Positions 1 through 12,600 of a stretch of 64,000 bases of DNA are shown piece by piece. The notes below the pieces were generated by a model. That model was not told the DNA's origin and did no database searches. It worked only from the letters and a program-made list of their open reading frames with translations. Numbering within the stretch: position 1 is the first letter of the stretch; each line of letters begins with the position of its first letter. The translations under genes were made by a program, and so were the position numbers. Source of the stretch: Liolophura sinensis (lineage: Eukaryota; Mollusca; Polyplacophora; Chitonida; Chitonidae); the NCBI RefSeq assembly GCF_032854445.1, contig NC_088295.1:31977385-32041384 (forward strand), written 5' to 3'.

Positions 1-1070
1 TGTAATGTGCAACTTGACACAGCTTCAGACTGACTCTTTACTGGCCTGCTACCGATCACAAATTAGCCATCATCGTGAAAGACAAAAATAACACTGATAT
101 TGGCGTGTCAAGGACTCATGCTTGGTGAATTGTGTCAAGGAACAAATCAACAACCTATTATCGCTGCTTTGGTTTATCTCCATATGCTTTCCATTTCCGA
201 TCGACATTTTGCTTAGGAACGCGTTTTGCCCTCAGTTATAAGATAATCGATCATATCGTCTATATTCTTGGGGATATCTGGGATACAATTGTCATAAACT
301 AGAACTTATCGTGAGTTCCGTTCTGAATACTCATTTTATCTTACGGTGTGATATGTCTTTTTTGGGGGTTTTTCTTGGTCCTCTTTAGCTCTGCCACGTT
401 GCGCTAAGATTTGAGTACATCTGCCCAACAAGTGAACGAACACTAGTCATTATTTAAACGAGCTTAACATTCCCGTGAAGAATAGAACAAATGCATTTCC
501 GATATGACCAAAGGTGACGAACATAAAAAAAACAGGCAAGAGACACATCCATCATTATTTGTTCTAATGACTGTTATATTCAAGAAGATTGAGGGAAAAA
601 GTTGTTTGCAAAAGAAAAGTTTCGAGTTTGAAATCTTTTGTCGTTGAAGGTAAAAACAGTCCCGATGTATCATGTGACCTGTCATCTTCTTCACATTACT
701 CTACCAATCACTTGTCTCACCGTGTTATGGAGGCACTGTTTACCCTCTTTCCTTTCGAAATTTCTCAAGTTCACAAACGTTCAGTTCCTCAATTTTCTCC
801 ATGGTTTGTCTACTCTTAAATGACTTTCTGTGTAAATGTGATCCCGCAATTGATACCTAACATTTGTACATATTTGACACGTCACATGATACAGTAGGAC
901 TTTTTTTTATTTTTATCGATAAAAGATTCGGAACTCGAAACTCCCCTATTCTCCTTTAATTAGAAACCTATCCCTCCTATAGTAACTGTGATCTAGGTTG
1001 TGCAGTTGTTGTTTATTCCTGCCTTTCCCATCTGCTTTGGGAGCAAACTGATAAAGTATTATCAATGCAT
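1..1070. other. Non-coding, nothing recognised
   Basis: AT-rich sequence with only short open frames on both strands. I see no recognisable domain, RNA gene or repeat array here. It ends at the left LTR of a retrotransposon. Confidence 0.5.
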
Positions 1071-1275
1071 TGTGCGGTATTTTACTACTGCTAGCAGCCG
1101 GATTAAAAACTTATTAATGAAGTAACACATGCTGTGCTGATTGACCTCACAACATGCCTGCTTTATTACTTGCCACTACAGGATGTGTATCGGTAACATA
1201 TCAAACCAGTACTGGGTTACATATAAATCTTGCTCTCATAGTGTGATCTGAAACTATTAATATGCAGATACTACA
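1071..1275 (-). repeat. 3' LTR of the gypsy relic
   Basis: Shares long matching stretches with 3270-3499, for example the bases around ACATGCTGT..TGATTGACC and GTGTATCGGTAACATAT. It lies downstream of the integrase remnant in element orientation, so it is the 3' LTR. It is about 25 bp shorter than the other copy because of a small internal deletion. Confidence 0.75.
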
Positions 1276-1796
1276 TTCCTCTTTTACGGGTTTGAGATTG
1301 TTACATGTCAAACGTGCATAAATGTCAAGAAATCATGTAGCGGTGCCAATATTGTCAATGTCCTCTGCAATAAGGAGTTCAAGCTTCTGGACCAATACAC
1401 AGAGCTTTAACTTTACTTTAAACTTTAAAGAGCTTAAGTTGGAATATCAGAACAACGTTTCACATGGTTTCAAAGTGCTAAAATAATACTGTTGATATTA
1501 CTGTCAATGCGACAGGGAATATTCCGCACTTTTGTGTCTACACTGAAGCTTAACAGTCCTTCAGGTACAGTTAACAATAAACTAAACTAAATACACACGA
1601 AGGTAGGAGTAGACTTCTCTAAAACCTCATCTGCAAGACTGGAATTATTCTGCCCATTGTGTCTATACTGATCACTTAACAAAGTCCTGCAAATATTAGG
1701 GGCACAGGACTTTCTGGTTGATCCGCGCAAAACAGGGCTGTCGAAGCTGTTGGGATGTTTGAGTCACGACTACTGTCGCAGTCGCTCACAGGGATG

Positions 1797-2177
1797 TCAC
1801 AAATGGGGTCTGTCACAATGCATCTTCTTCAGACGTGATGTGTTGTGCGTGTATTGAGCTTCTGTTGAAGGTGATTGTATGGTTACTTGACTACCGAACT
1901 TTTCCATCACGTCATAAGCGTTTACCTCGTATTGTGATGTTAGTTTGTTTGCCTTCCGTTGACATAACAACACTCGATCGCCCAACTCAACATCCCTGTT
2001 TCTCACATGACGCCTGAAGCACGCATAGTCCTTATTACGGTGTTTGTATTCAGTGTTCTTGCCTCGAAGTGAAGCATTAGAGATTGGTTGGTTCAGTAGC
2101 TCCTGTAATTTGGTGATGATCTTCCTTCCATAAAGTAGCTCTGCTGGGCTAACCCCTGTAAACCAACAAGAAGTCAA
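1797..2177 (-). pseudogene. Integrase C-terminal remnant (Ty3/gypsy)
   Basis: A 126-codon open stretch. It contains SPAELLYGR near the start, a motif typical of the end of the gypsy integrase core, and RNRDVELGDRVLLCQRKANKL further on, matching the small C-terminal domain that often reads GDxVLL in this family. The zinc finger and catalytic DDE part are missing upstream. It lies about 60 bp from the reverse-transcriptase remnant in element order, which shows a large internal deletion. Confidence 0.75.
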
Positions 2178-2238
2178 TCTAAATGTTGCCAGGGTGCATT
2201 CGGCAGCTCTGTGGGGTACACTGGCTCACTGTTTGAGG

Positions 2239-2676
2239 CTACAGTGACCAACTGACATGCTTGACGTACTTTACCCAATAGTTCACGAGTCCAAGGAAAC
2301 TCCTTAATTCAGCCGTGCTCTCATGCTCTCTAGCATCTCTGATAGCTTTAATCTTTTTATCTTTTGTCTCAATACCTCTACATGACCTGTAAAGGTCTGT
2401 GTGTGTTACAAATGTTGTAATGGAACGGAAGTCCTCTGCTAGCTCTATTTGATGAAATCCCCATTTAAGAGCAGGTTTTGTGAAGACTCCAATTTGATTC
2501 ACTGAGTGTTGCATCTGGTTTACGGGAGGTATTGGATAGCGATCCCGTTTGATTGCCTGATTAGTTTGTCTTATATCCACGTATAATCTTATGTCGCCAT
2601 TTTGCGTTGGTACGACAACAATTGATCTAACCCAAGGGGTTGGTCCCCTGTATTTTTTCAGTGATGTCTTCGTCAA
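2239..2676 (-). pseudogene. Reverse transcriptase remnant (Ty3/gypsy)
   Basis: A 145-codon open stretch. Residues 10-90 match the RT fingers/palm start: GPTPWVRSIVVVP, then RLYVDIRQTNQAIKRDRYPIP, then KWGFHQIELAE. After DLYR the sequence jumps to the RT/RNase H connection (IKAIRDAREHESTAELRSFL, then GLVNYWVKYV). The segment between them, which normally holds the catalytic YxDD box, is deleted, so no active enzyme could be made. Confidence 0.85.
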
Positions 2677-2764
2677 TTATTTCTTTCGGTTTAGGTTCTG
2701 CTTTTCACTTGATGCTGTAAGGTATTCGGCGTTGTCGTTGTGCAATTGGGGAGATCTCTGGATC

Positions 2765-3217
2765 TTAATGAATTTTGGCTTGAAATCCCTTTAGCTTTCC
2801 AGACCCTTGCTCCTGAAATTCCAAGTTAGCAGCTTGTTGGGTCAATCGGGACACAAGTTGGTCTTCTGTTTCGGTATCTTTTTGTTTCATTTCACGAAAG
2901 ATGTGTCGCTCATATGGTGCATTCAATGGTGGTAGGAAAAGAGCATCAAGAGTACACGGTGCTTTTTTCAGTACTTGCACGCCACATCTTCTTCACCGTC
3001 CGCCACACCTGGGTCGATCAGTGCTTCAAATACATCCTGGACATCCATACATATGTAAGCGCAATGCTCGCTTCTGACCATCATCTGCTACCCATCTGCT
3101 TGTTAGGTATAGCGCGAATGCACGTTTCCACCGCTTCCATCGTGGACCGATGCTGGTTGCATCCCCAATACAATCAAAGGACGAAATACTTGAAATATCA
3201 CACAAGGCCACCGCCAT
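2765..3217 (-). pseudogene. Gag remnant, two frames
   Basis: Two minus-strand open pieces, 3026-3217 and 2765-2980, follow each other and precede the RT remnant in element order. The second carries FREMKQKDTETEDQLVSRL, resembling the Gag region of metazoan gypsy elements (a stretch of the type FxxRxQxxGETxxxFxxxL). The break between the two pieces is a frameshift or small deletion. Assignment rests mainly on position and this one motif. Confidence 0.6.
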
Positions 3218-3269
3218 CTTGCTGTGAAGATGTTTCCTAACAGTTAATTAGCATTCTCGTCGTCGACTT

Positions 3270-3499
3270 TGTGGTATTTTACTACTGGTAGCAGTCAAAG
3301 TACTACTGAAGTTATTGAAGTAACAAATGAAAAACGATTAATGAAGTAACACATGCTGTCCTGATTGACCTCACAACATGCCTGCTTTATTACTCGCCAT
3401 TACAGGAAGTGTATCGGTAACATATAAAACCACTACTGGGTTACATATAAATCCTCCACTCATAGTATGATCTGAAACTATTCATATGCAGATAATACA
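3270..3499 (-). repeat. 5' LTR of the gypsy relic
   Basis: Direct repeat of 1071-1275, upstream of the Gag remnant in minus-strand order. It contains a short extra segment near 3300-3335 absent from the other copy. Confidence 0.75.
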
Positions 3500-5837
3500 C
3501 ACTGCAAAAGAACAATGGTCAGTTCGGCATGGGGAGTACCGGAATAGATACCCCATGGTGGACACAATTAACAGAAAGTCCGACCAGACAACAACTTTAA
3601 AGCAACCCTATTGTGGACGCAGCTAATAAAAAACTCCACCACACGAAAACTGTAAAGCACACCACCAATTAATATGGACAGTTAACCCTTGTTGTGGCTG
3701 ATGAAAGATTGAAGGCAGGATTGTTGTGGTCCTTGGCGTAAAGTTCCACTGAGGACCACATAGAAATGTCCTGACTTTTATCTCAAAGAATTACTTGCCC
3801 ACAACACTACAGCAGAGAGAGACGACAGGAACTATCCATTTGAAATCTTGACTGGAAATCAATATCCAAAGCACATTCAAAAAGACAGCTGACTGCCTTA
3901 TCACGTACCCGACATTTTGACTCGTCATCAGTTTTTATACATTATACGATCTAATTCATTTTTATGATACAAACAGTGTTTGCTTAAGAGCATTGCAAGC
4001 ACATTCTGCATATTAGACGTCTTTAGACAGGTTCTTTTACTTTTACACTCAGAATCTAACCCAAAACAAAAAATATCGAGTAAATTTTCTTTTTCACGCA
4101 ACTAAATAAAGTCGGCTTGTTTATATCTGCTATTTTAGTCATCATCTTGGGTCGATATCGCCCTTTACCAAGGGAAAATGTTCTTGCAGATATTCAGACT
4201 AAACGTAACGCTTAATAGAACATATTGCACTTCTTAGTGTAATGTTGTCAGTAATTTGAACTCGGACGCCTGTGGCATCTATGTCACATTTCTTTGAAAA
4301 AGCGACGTAAATTTCGTAAAATATATCATCGTGGAAATTCTGTCAAATGTAAACAACGTAACATTCCATCTGTGACTCATGACGTCCCACTCTGGGCTTT
4401 GAACAGAACTAAACACAGGTCCGAAGTCAGCGTGATCTGAGCCAGTGGGCTTACAGGGTAGACTAATTCCATCCCAGTGATCTGGAAGCCATTTGTCAAC
4501 AGACATGTCCTGATTGCTGGGTTCTTTCGTCTGCGTTTGGTTCAGATCTATGATTTCAATTGATTTTTTTTTTACCCGTCTGACGAAGAAGCAAATTAAT
4601 GCTCTCGAAACGTGAATAATGCATTTCCTTGGGAGCTCCTCGAGGTAGAGCAAAGGAAGGGCATGATCAACTCTATATACATAGAACCCAAAGGTTCTGA
4701 TGGATATGGAGTCCATCAGTTTGTATCAAGGACATATAGAAACTATGCTAGCAACCAAACAGTTGTGGAAGCAATGATGACTTCAATGAAGATAAAGCGC
4801 CATAGAAAGATGAACATGGAAATTCCATTTAGTACATATCCAGAGAGCGTGTCCGTTCTGAGTTGGTAAGGTGCACGTATTTCAACCGCTAGGTGAGAGG
4901 AGATGTGAGTTCAATCCATTCGCGGACAGGAATTTCCACGATTCATTGCACTGGAGCCTAGATTGTGATGTTCGCTGTGCAGACACGTGAGAAAGTTCAC
5001 CCGTAATTTGTCAAAGATCGGCTGTTTACTCCAACCTCTCGTCTTTCCTTTACCTATAAAACTTCTCAGATAATGGAAATTCTTGAGCAGAACGATGAAA
5101 ATAATGAAATGAATCAATAAAAAAGGAAATATTCGTGACTGTTCGTATTTCTTCTTCTCAATGATATTTTAATGCAGAAGGCTGACAAGAAAAAAGAAAA
5201 ATACTATAGATCTTCGGGATGTAAGTTATCTATTATCGCATCGAAGAGAAATAACTGTAAGAAATGTCAGAGCGGCAAGAAATCTTGGTACGGCAAGACA
5301 TGCTGGCTCTTCCCGCTATAACTTAACGCAGTGTAAATTTATACAAAGTGTTCTGCAAGTGTCGGCCGAATAAACACTCTGGAAACCCGGAAACAGGTAT
5401 GATAAATACCATCGGGACAAAACCAACGCAGTCTGTCAACCATTTCAAACTGTTCGGAATTAGAAAAAGGTAGAATAAGCAAAAATATTAAATGACAAAA
5501 TAGTCATCTGATCATCTATACCTGTGTTCATCTGACACAATATCTTCTATGTTTGTTTTTGGGTTTTAAGTTTCTTGGTGTCTAATGTAACACATATACA
5601 GATCAAGGATGAATTTTAAGAGAAAAAAGGTGTGAAAGTCCGCAGAAGAAGTGAAAAATGCCATTGCATGCTTAAACTGCACCGATGATCCTGCTGGGCA
5701 ACATCAAAACAAACGAATTATAGCAGGTAACATCACGAGTAAGATGTCACATGTACATGGTTTATAGTTGGGACTATGTTGTCTTTTTCTAAGCAAGTAT
5801 CTTCTAGTTCAAGGACAGCTTAAAATTAACTTCAAAC
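3500..5837. other. Non-coding; unassigned ORFs
   Basis: No recognised gene. A 145-codon minus ORF (4279-4716) and an 85-codon plus ORF (4612-4869) overlap head to head but show no motif I know, and neither has neighbouring splice signals that make a convincing gene model. I treat them as chance frames. Confidence 0.4.
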
Positions 5838-6050
5838 TACATTGCCAGGAGCCTCTCACGAATGCGATCATGCTGACTTCCTCTCCGGCGTAAGTGAGAA
5901 GGTCTACTAGCAACCTGCGCATGGTTGTGGGTCTCCCCGGGGCTCTGCCCGGTTTCCTCCCGCCATAATGCCGGTCTGCCGTCGTATAAGTGAGATATTC
6001 TTGAGTACTGTATAAAACACCACGCGAATAAATAAATAAATAAATAAATC
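5838..6050 (+). mobile_element. tRNA-derived SINE, 5'-truncated
   Basis: Plus-strand copy of the SINE family found many times to the right. It begins inside the tRNA-like head (GGAGCCTCTCAC), runs through the central body (CTCTGCCCGGTTTCC, ATAATGCC) and the 3' domain (GATATTCTTGAGTACTG), and ends in a repeated AATA tail. It is one of very few plus-oriented copies in the window. Confidence 0.8.
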
Positions 6051-6944
6051 AGTTGCATTGAACAGAAATCGTTTTTGATTCAAAACACAAATCGCAACAC
6101 AACATTCAACACAGTATTTGCTCGTGCCACTGAGAATATCGAGCTGAATAAATATTGTATCGGACTCATTGTGTCAGCTTCCGGTGTTAACGCCATGCGT
6201 CAACATGTATCATGAGTTTAGGGGTAGGATGATGAAAATTACAAATTACCCTACTATGAACAGTTATCTTCAGATACAGCTATACTAGTCTGTAAATAAA
6301 TCCGATTTGCTTTCACAGTTTCTGTATATGGAATTTTTGGCCACATATTGTGTACAAGTAATTTTTTCGGCAATAGAGATCCCATGACAAGGCGCCTGGT
6401 GAAGATAAAGGGATCATTTCGAAGTCATTTGTAGAAACCTGGTAGAGATCTTCCACTATCTGGCAGACTTTATCTAATAAAAAGAGCTTACCATTCATCT
6501 TCTGACATTTTTGATGTTATTGTACAAAAGCCAAATTAAGGGTTTGTAAATAAGCAATGTGGTAAGATTACACACTGAATGTAATAACAATCATGGGTCT
6601 GTTTACATACATTTCCACTTTCGTACATTATCCTTTCGTTCGAAGTTCTTAACGATGTTGTGTAAAGTGATATTTTCTAAAGCTTGTGCACATCCATATT
6701 TACGCTCCCGTGCATCCACAAGAAAAGTATTTAGTATTTATCCGAATCGATGTATACTGTCTTGTATCACGGAGAGGTATGACCATCATCATCATTTAGT
6801 ATCACGTGATAAACACGACCTGATAATGTTGATCCCATCTTATATGGTGTTCCATTTCTTCATTCCCGTAATCAGGTGTCAATCAGGTGAACAGATGTAT
6901 AGTGATATGGGCTATGCCACGGCTTTTAATAAATCTAATATCTA

Positions 6945-7215
6945 ATGGGTTCTCCCGGAGGATAACGGGGAAAGGGTTTGCTGTGCGCGACTTTAATGAG
7001 TTCAACCAGTGGGACAACGAGGAGATTGTTTACTGGCCGTGATATAAAATGGGTTTACAGCGCAACTTGAAGGAAAACGAGGAGAGGGCTCTGGTGGTTA
7101 CACCGGGGGGACAACGAAGAGTAGGTTTGCTAGTCTTGGTGTCTAGTCTAATAGAGCCTCCCCGGGGACAACAGGGAAGGGTTCACTTGAGGTGATGACA
7201 AAATGACATCCTCCG
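6945..7215. repeat. Degenerate ~50-60 bp minisatellite
   Basis: Repeated phrases of the form CCGGAGGA-ACGGGGA-AGGG-TTTGCTGGCCGTG-A are spaced about every 50-60 bp, with several variants (GGGACAACGAGGAG, GGGGACAACGAAGAG, GGGGACAACAGGGAAGGG). A matching array lies at 11960-12195, about 5 kb further on. Confidence 0.6.
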
Positions 7216-10200
7216 GAAAACGACTAGAATTTGCGCGTCCAATCTATACATGTAGCTTGTGTTGGCCAGCTACAATTAACATCCTTGGATTTGTCAAGTA
7301 TGACCAGTGGTTTTGTTCAGGCTGTGATCAGATTCTTCCACTAACCAACTCGACAGCTTACGCAAAAGTGAAACTATCTTGAGACCAGCGTTAAACACAA
7401 ATAAAATAAACGAACAAAATAAATGCATGACAAGTTGGGCTTTTCAAGTATTTCAAGCACTTCAGAATCACGTAGCCAAACCTACCCAATCTAATACAGA
7501 TAGTGTTAAGTCTACGTTCATATGTCTGTGCAGTGGTTTTCAGACAATAATTTTGGTTTAATTTTGAGTTACCTTCTTTAATGGAAAACAGACGAAAACA
7601 AAGCTATCAGTGTTATGTGGTCCGAATGAAAACTGATTACGGTACACGAAAGTTTTAATCCATAGCTAGCCTTCTTTATCGTCATGTGTACAGAATTGCA
7701 ACCAAGCGAAAATTGATCTATAACACTGCTAACATTTTACACATGAAAACATATCGTTAATCGTCACAAACACGGCCTACTTTATCCAGTGTTCTTCATG
7801 AATGATTATTCGCCATTAGCCTTGCACTCCAGAGAGGTTTTATCGCCGTTTGGAAAACATCAAGACATTTCATACACACCATTGGTTCTGGCGGATGTTC
7901 TCCGTATAAAACCCTATACAGTTTACAGCTCTCTCGTTCTTGTGAAGGATGAAAAAGACAGACCAGATTTGTCAGAAGGGACTGCTGCTTCCCCAACCCT
8001 TTCTTTATTGAGATGTGCCCTTAAATAATTGATCATTATTGATTTGGGGAACAAATACCTTGAAGATCACATTCTTGACCAGGCCCGGCGGTAGTTTAGA
8101 TTAAACACTGATGCTTGAAACAAAATCGTTCAGGCGTAAGTTAGCAACCATCAACCTAACCTGATTCCTGACCTATTTAACAACTTACGGTAACTTTTCA
8201 TATTTATGGAGAATTTTTTTATTGTTACCATCAAGGGTAAGTTTTAATTACAAAACTGATCCGTTCATCTATGTCGGTTTGCCTCAAAATGAATTAGCTC
8301 TTTCTTATAGATAACAGAACTTAGGTGATATCATAGTCTAACAAAAGCTTTTCGGCACGGCTCTGTGGAAAATATACTTACATATCAAATGAAAAGACTG
8401 GAGGCCTGATACATGTTTTGTCCACTAAGGTCACTATGTGACTTTTAACAAATTTGGTTACATTTGAAACATAAGAACTATTACAATGGAATGAAGACTT
8501 TAAATGCGGGGCTGTATATGTTAGATGAAAATGCCAAAAGGCTGTATTCCAAAGGCTAAGAAGACTACTGATATGAAATATCCTTATTTTTTGGCTGCTT
8601 TTATTTCAAGCGTAATGACTATCTGTTCAGACATTTTTATTACATTTTGACAGTTAACTTAATAGTAAATTAAAAATGAATGCACTATGTAAACAGTCAC
8701 CTGTTCATGCCTGATTAACCATTCTCACACAAAAGAGAGGAATTAGAATGTTCAGTCGGAACCACTCAGATATCATCAAAGTTCAAATCAGATCTGTATG
8801 AAGCCTTTTTATCATTACAACGAGCTTTAACAAGGCTACTCAATCTGTGTCCGAAGTTGCGTGGGTGAGCGCCACGATCTGAGCTTTATGAATGGGCCAC
8901 GGGTCAAACACACATGGAACAGCTTCCAGTCATCTAACCACACGAACTACCAATTATTCGCTGATTTACATGTTATTCTACCACTGTGGTTTGATGTCTC
9001 TTTGAGTGTGTGTTAGACGAATGTTCAGTTTGGGAGAACAACATCCAATGATACTCAGGGGAAATTCCCGCTGGTATAAAACGAAATGCAAACAGAGAAA
9101 AACATTATTTCACTCCCGATGCACTGGAGGCTCTATCATCCCAAAACGAAAACGAAGGACAAAAACTTAAAACCTAATCTCTGTGGTTTTGGTTTTACAA
9201 CGCACGATTTTTCCGCACCAATAAAGAAACATGCTTTTCATGATTACTGAATTACATTTCTGTTTCTAGATTCCCAATGATCAACACCTGAGCATTCCAG
9301 TCCAAAGCGATGTTTTTAATAGTTATTACACAGGGCACATTCAGCTTTAGATAGTAAGCAGTTAAACAGCACCTAACTTCTGTTTTCACTGGGTTATGGC
9401 TGTCACCTACAGGAGAACATATCGGTCATCGAGCGGAGATGAATGTTTGTGGTTTCTAAATGTCAGTATTTTCATAAACCTCTGAGATCAAATATTATCT
9501 ATTTCCCTGATGTTGACGTCGGCATGACGTTAAGACGATCAAGATATTCATCAAAGTTGGTACAGGCCATCAAGTATATGAGATCCTCTCAACAAAACTG
9601 ACCCAACATAATCTAACTCTTCAATTTCATAGTTTGACCTTTAGAGTAATTGGTGATAATTTCACTCTGTGTACTAAAACAAAGCTTGCGATCGTTGTAC
9701 GTTTCCCCTAAAGGCCAGATTTCAGAGTATGAACACTGTCTGAAAATAGAGCTCTTTCATTCGCCTAATTTCGTCTCGTGAGAATTTGCCAAATAACCCA
9801 CTAGCATTGAAATCCTGGTTGTCCACTACACTGTAGTCTGTCATATTCGTGACATTTTATCTAGAGAAATATTAAGAATATTTACGGCTGTTATTGATAA
9901 TTGTCACGCGATATGTGATGTTGTAGGATCTGCTTCTACCGTATGGTTAATCTGTTGATAAAGAAACTGCCGGAAAAATGAAATCATCAAATTTACAATG
10001 TCCGAAACAAATAAGGGAATAATTTGCATGCCAACACACGGGATACGTTTCCATGTAAAAATCGATGTTGTGTGTGTTTTTTTTTTTTTTTTTGTTCATT
10101 GTAAATGTTCTTTGGAGACAACCCTGTTCAAATATAAATTTGATGTTCATCCCTAAGCTGTTAACATATGTGAGTATGGCGGTCAGCGCCACACCACTAC

Positions 10201-11900
10201 CATAGCTTCTATTCATTTTCCCTTCCGCCATTTTGTCACCATGGCAATGTTATTATTCACAGTGTTCACTAACAGGAAATGTTGCAGTAGTAAATCTCCT
10301 TCATGCCGTGTGCGAATTAGCCGTAATGGTACCCAGATGGAATTTTCTTCTTTCGCGCTTGTATACCCCCGTCGTTCACGCCCACATTTGTTTGTACAAT
10401 ACCTGTTACTTTTCCTTGGGGAGATGACTATGATATATCACCGTCATTGTGAGGGCAATTCAGAGGTTACTTCGAGCAGAACCAAGACAACGTTTCATTT
10501 CCCTTCCACAGCCCATTCGGAACGTACAACATAGTCATGTACATATAAAGACACTTTAAAGCTGTAAACTTGTTTAAAACGGCCATCAAGCCAAATTTAA
10601 CAATGAAAATGGCCATGAAGTCAAGTTTAACCATGTAATGAACGGTTAATGAATGTCATTCTGTCCAGTTACTAACTCTAATGGTTACTACGAATTATCC
10701 TTTTAATCCTTATATTCAGCAACAATCAAGCCCAGCAACAAAAAAGAAAATAAATCTAAAGGTTTCAAAACATTTCCCTTGCCGATTAAGCCTACCACAA
10801 TCAAGCACAGGAGACACATTGAAACAATGGATCGTAGCGGTAAGGTCAATGGATAGAAGATGAGTGGTTAGTTAATGTCAGTATGACGGACTACCTAACA
10901 CGTTACTCCTCACAGAACACATATAAAACCTATCGGTCAACACCCAACAGAGAGAAGAGAGTAACAACAAGATCATATATCAAGGACCTTTCGCGGCGCC
11001 GTTGTTTTTACAACCTTGTTTAGGTTTCCATGGAGCTTTGCCAAGTCTTCGCCCTTTGGGTTTTGAAGAAGCAATAAAATGACTAATGAGGTCTCTACAT
11101 TTTGTTTGGGTAACTCGACAGTACAACCAAGTCATAACATCTTAAGGGATCCCGCTGTTTCGGAATGCCACGGCCATTTCAACTGTGGCCTGAAGATTTA
11201 ATCAATCAGGGAGGCCCAACAGACAGAATTTTTCACTTCACTCCACAACTTTGTTGAAAGCCGTGTATCTCTTTCCATTCTTCGCCGATTACATCTAATC
11301 AGGAACAGTCTGTGATCCTTTCGTCAGGTGCTCAGACAATATTGCCTAAAACTAATAAGTAACGTCTTCCTGTCAACCGTGTGAGGTTTACCCATTGATA
11401 TCGCCGTATCTCCCAGCTACGGAGTCATACAAAACCATATTACACATTGCTTACAGACGAGGAGTGAAATTCGACAAACAGAAACAACCTTTCTCCAGTG
11501 TATTTGCGGACGAAACACTAGATCTTATCCACTAAATCAGAATGACATCCACACTCACGCAATGGGGAACTGTGACGTTAACCAAGGATAAAATCTTATT
11601 AGCAAATGCCGAGTTTAGGATTGATAAATTGAACGGTATAGCTCGGAGGTCACGAACAAATCCTGCTTAGAATAAGTGTGCCGTACACAGTATGGTGTGT
11701 AAAGGAAGGAGAGGGGCTTTCTTCCTGTGCAAAGTACAGCCTTTGAAATTGGTAATGAGTTTGGTGTCAACGGCATGACAAGATACATGGTAGGGTCTTG
11801 TGACTATGATAACATACCAGATGGCGATCTTATAAAATCGTCTGGGACTTAAGTAAGAACATAAACCGACAAACAACTACTTGGCTTCTATTTATTTCAC
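6945..11900. repeat. Large non-coding repeat, copy A
   Basis: Blocks in this segment recur in the same order in 11950-16300: the minisatellite (6945 and 11960), the block at 7785 (12310), the block at 8860 (12790), the block at 10100 (13240), the block at 10980 (13845), the block at 11270 (15565) and the block at 11740 (16110). Divergence is substantial. No conserved ORF runs through the blocks. It is either an old tandem duplication or two copies of a large non-autonomous element. Confidence 0.65.
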
Positions 11901-11959
11901 GGTTTAACGGCTCCAGGAATTACTCACATTTACGATGGCGACCTGAACACAGCGCTGAG

Positions 11960-12195
11960 ACGTGACGTCTAACGGATTCACCTCGAGAACAACGTAGAAA
12001 AAGATCACTGGACCATGAACTCTAATGAATTTATCGGGAAAACCATGTGGAGAGGGTTTTCTGGCCGTGGCATTAAATGAGGTCATCCGGAGGACAACGG
12101 GGAGAGGGCTTTTTGGGACGTAACACATGATGAATTCATCCAGGGAGAAGGTTCGCTCGACAATGTCCAATGGGTTCGTCCGGAGGACAATCAGC
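11960..12195. repeat. Degenerate ~50-60 bp minisatellite, second array
   Basis: Units such as TCATCCGGAGGACAACGGGG followed by AGAGGGCTTTTTGGGACG, and TTCGTCCGGAGGACAATC, repeat the phrase seen at 6945-7215. It marks the start of copy B as the first array marks the start of copy A. Confidence 0.6.
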
Positions 12196-12517
12196 TTCTC
12201 AATGGACATGTGTATATCATGACAACTAAAAGCAATTTGATGCATGGAAAGATATTGTTAGCACTCGAAAAAAATCGTCGACAATCACAAATGTGGTTTA
12301 CTTTCCTTATCAAGTGTTCTTCATACATGATTATTCACCATTAGGCTTGCAGTCTGGAGAGGTTTTATCGCCGCTTCAACACATTTCACACACTCCATTA
12401 ATTTTGGCTGAAATCTTCTATGTAAAACACTGTAGAATTTACAGTTCTCTCGTTCTTGTGTAGAATGGAAATGCATTCATCCCATTGGTGTTTTAGCCCA
12501 TATTTAAGAATATATAA

Positions 12518-12600
12518 AGTACACGATGGCGGCCGGCATTATGTAGGAAAAAACAGGGCAGAGCACGGAGGAAACCCACCAGCATCCGCATGCTGCTAAC
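12518..12600 (-). mobile_element. SINE fragment
   Basis: A short, diverged piece of the SINE body on the minus strand: ACGATGGCGGCCGGCATTAT followed by the equivalent of the GGGCAGAGC and GAAACCCAC blocks. Head and tail are missing. Confidence 0.6.

Larger units (their letters stand above)
1071..3499 (-). mobile_element. Deleted Ty3/gypsy LTR retrotransposon
   Basis: Two direct repeats of about 205 and 230 bp (1071-1275 and 3270-3499) flank about 2 kb that carries minus-strand remnants in the order Gag, reverse transcriptase, integrase C-terminus. Read on the minus strand each LTR starts TGTA and ends CACA, as expected for LTRs. An intact element of this class has roughly 4-5 kb of internal sequence, so more than half is missing. 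Frames are broken by stops and shifts. No clear target-site duplication is visible. This is an inactive relic. Confidence 0.8.

Noticed and set aside
2591-3240. Plus-strand ORFs of 67 and 108 codons over the gypsy relic
   Set aside because: They are antisense shadows of the Gag and RT remnants.
4279-4869. Overlapping 145-codon minus and 85-codon plus ORFs as genes
   Set aside because: No domain, no splice context and no conserved phrase recognised; lengths are within chance for AT-rich DNA of this size.
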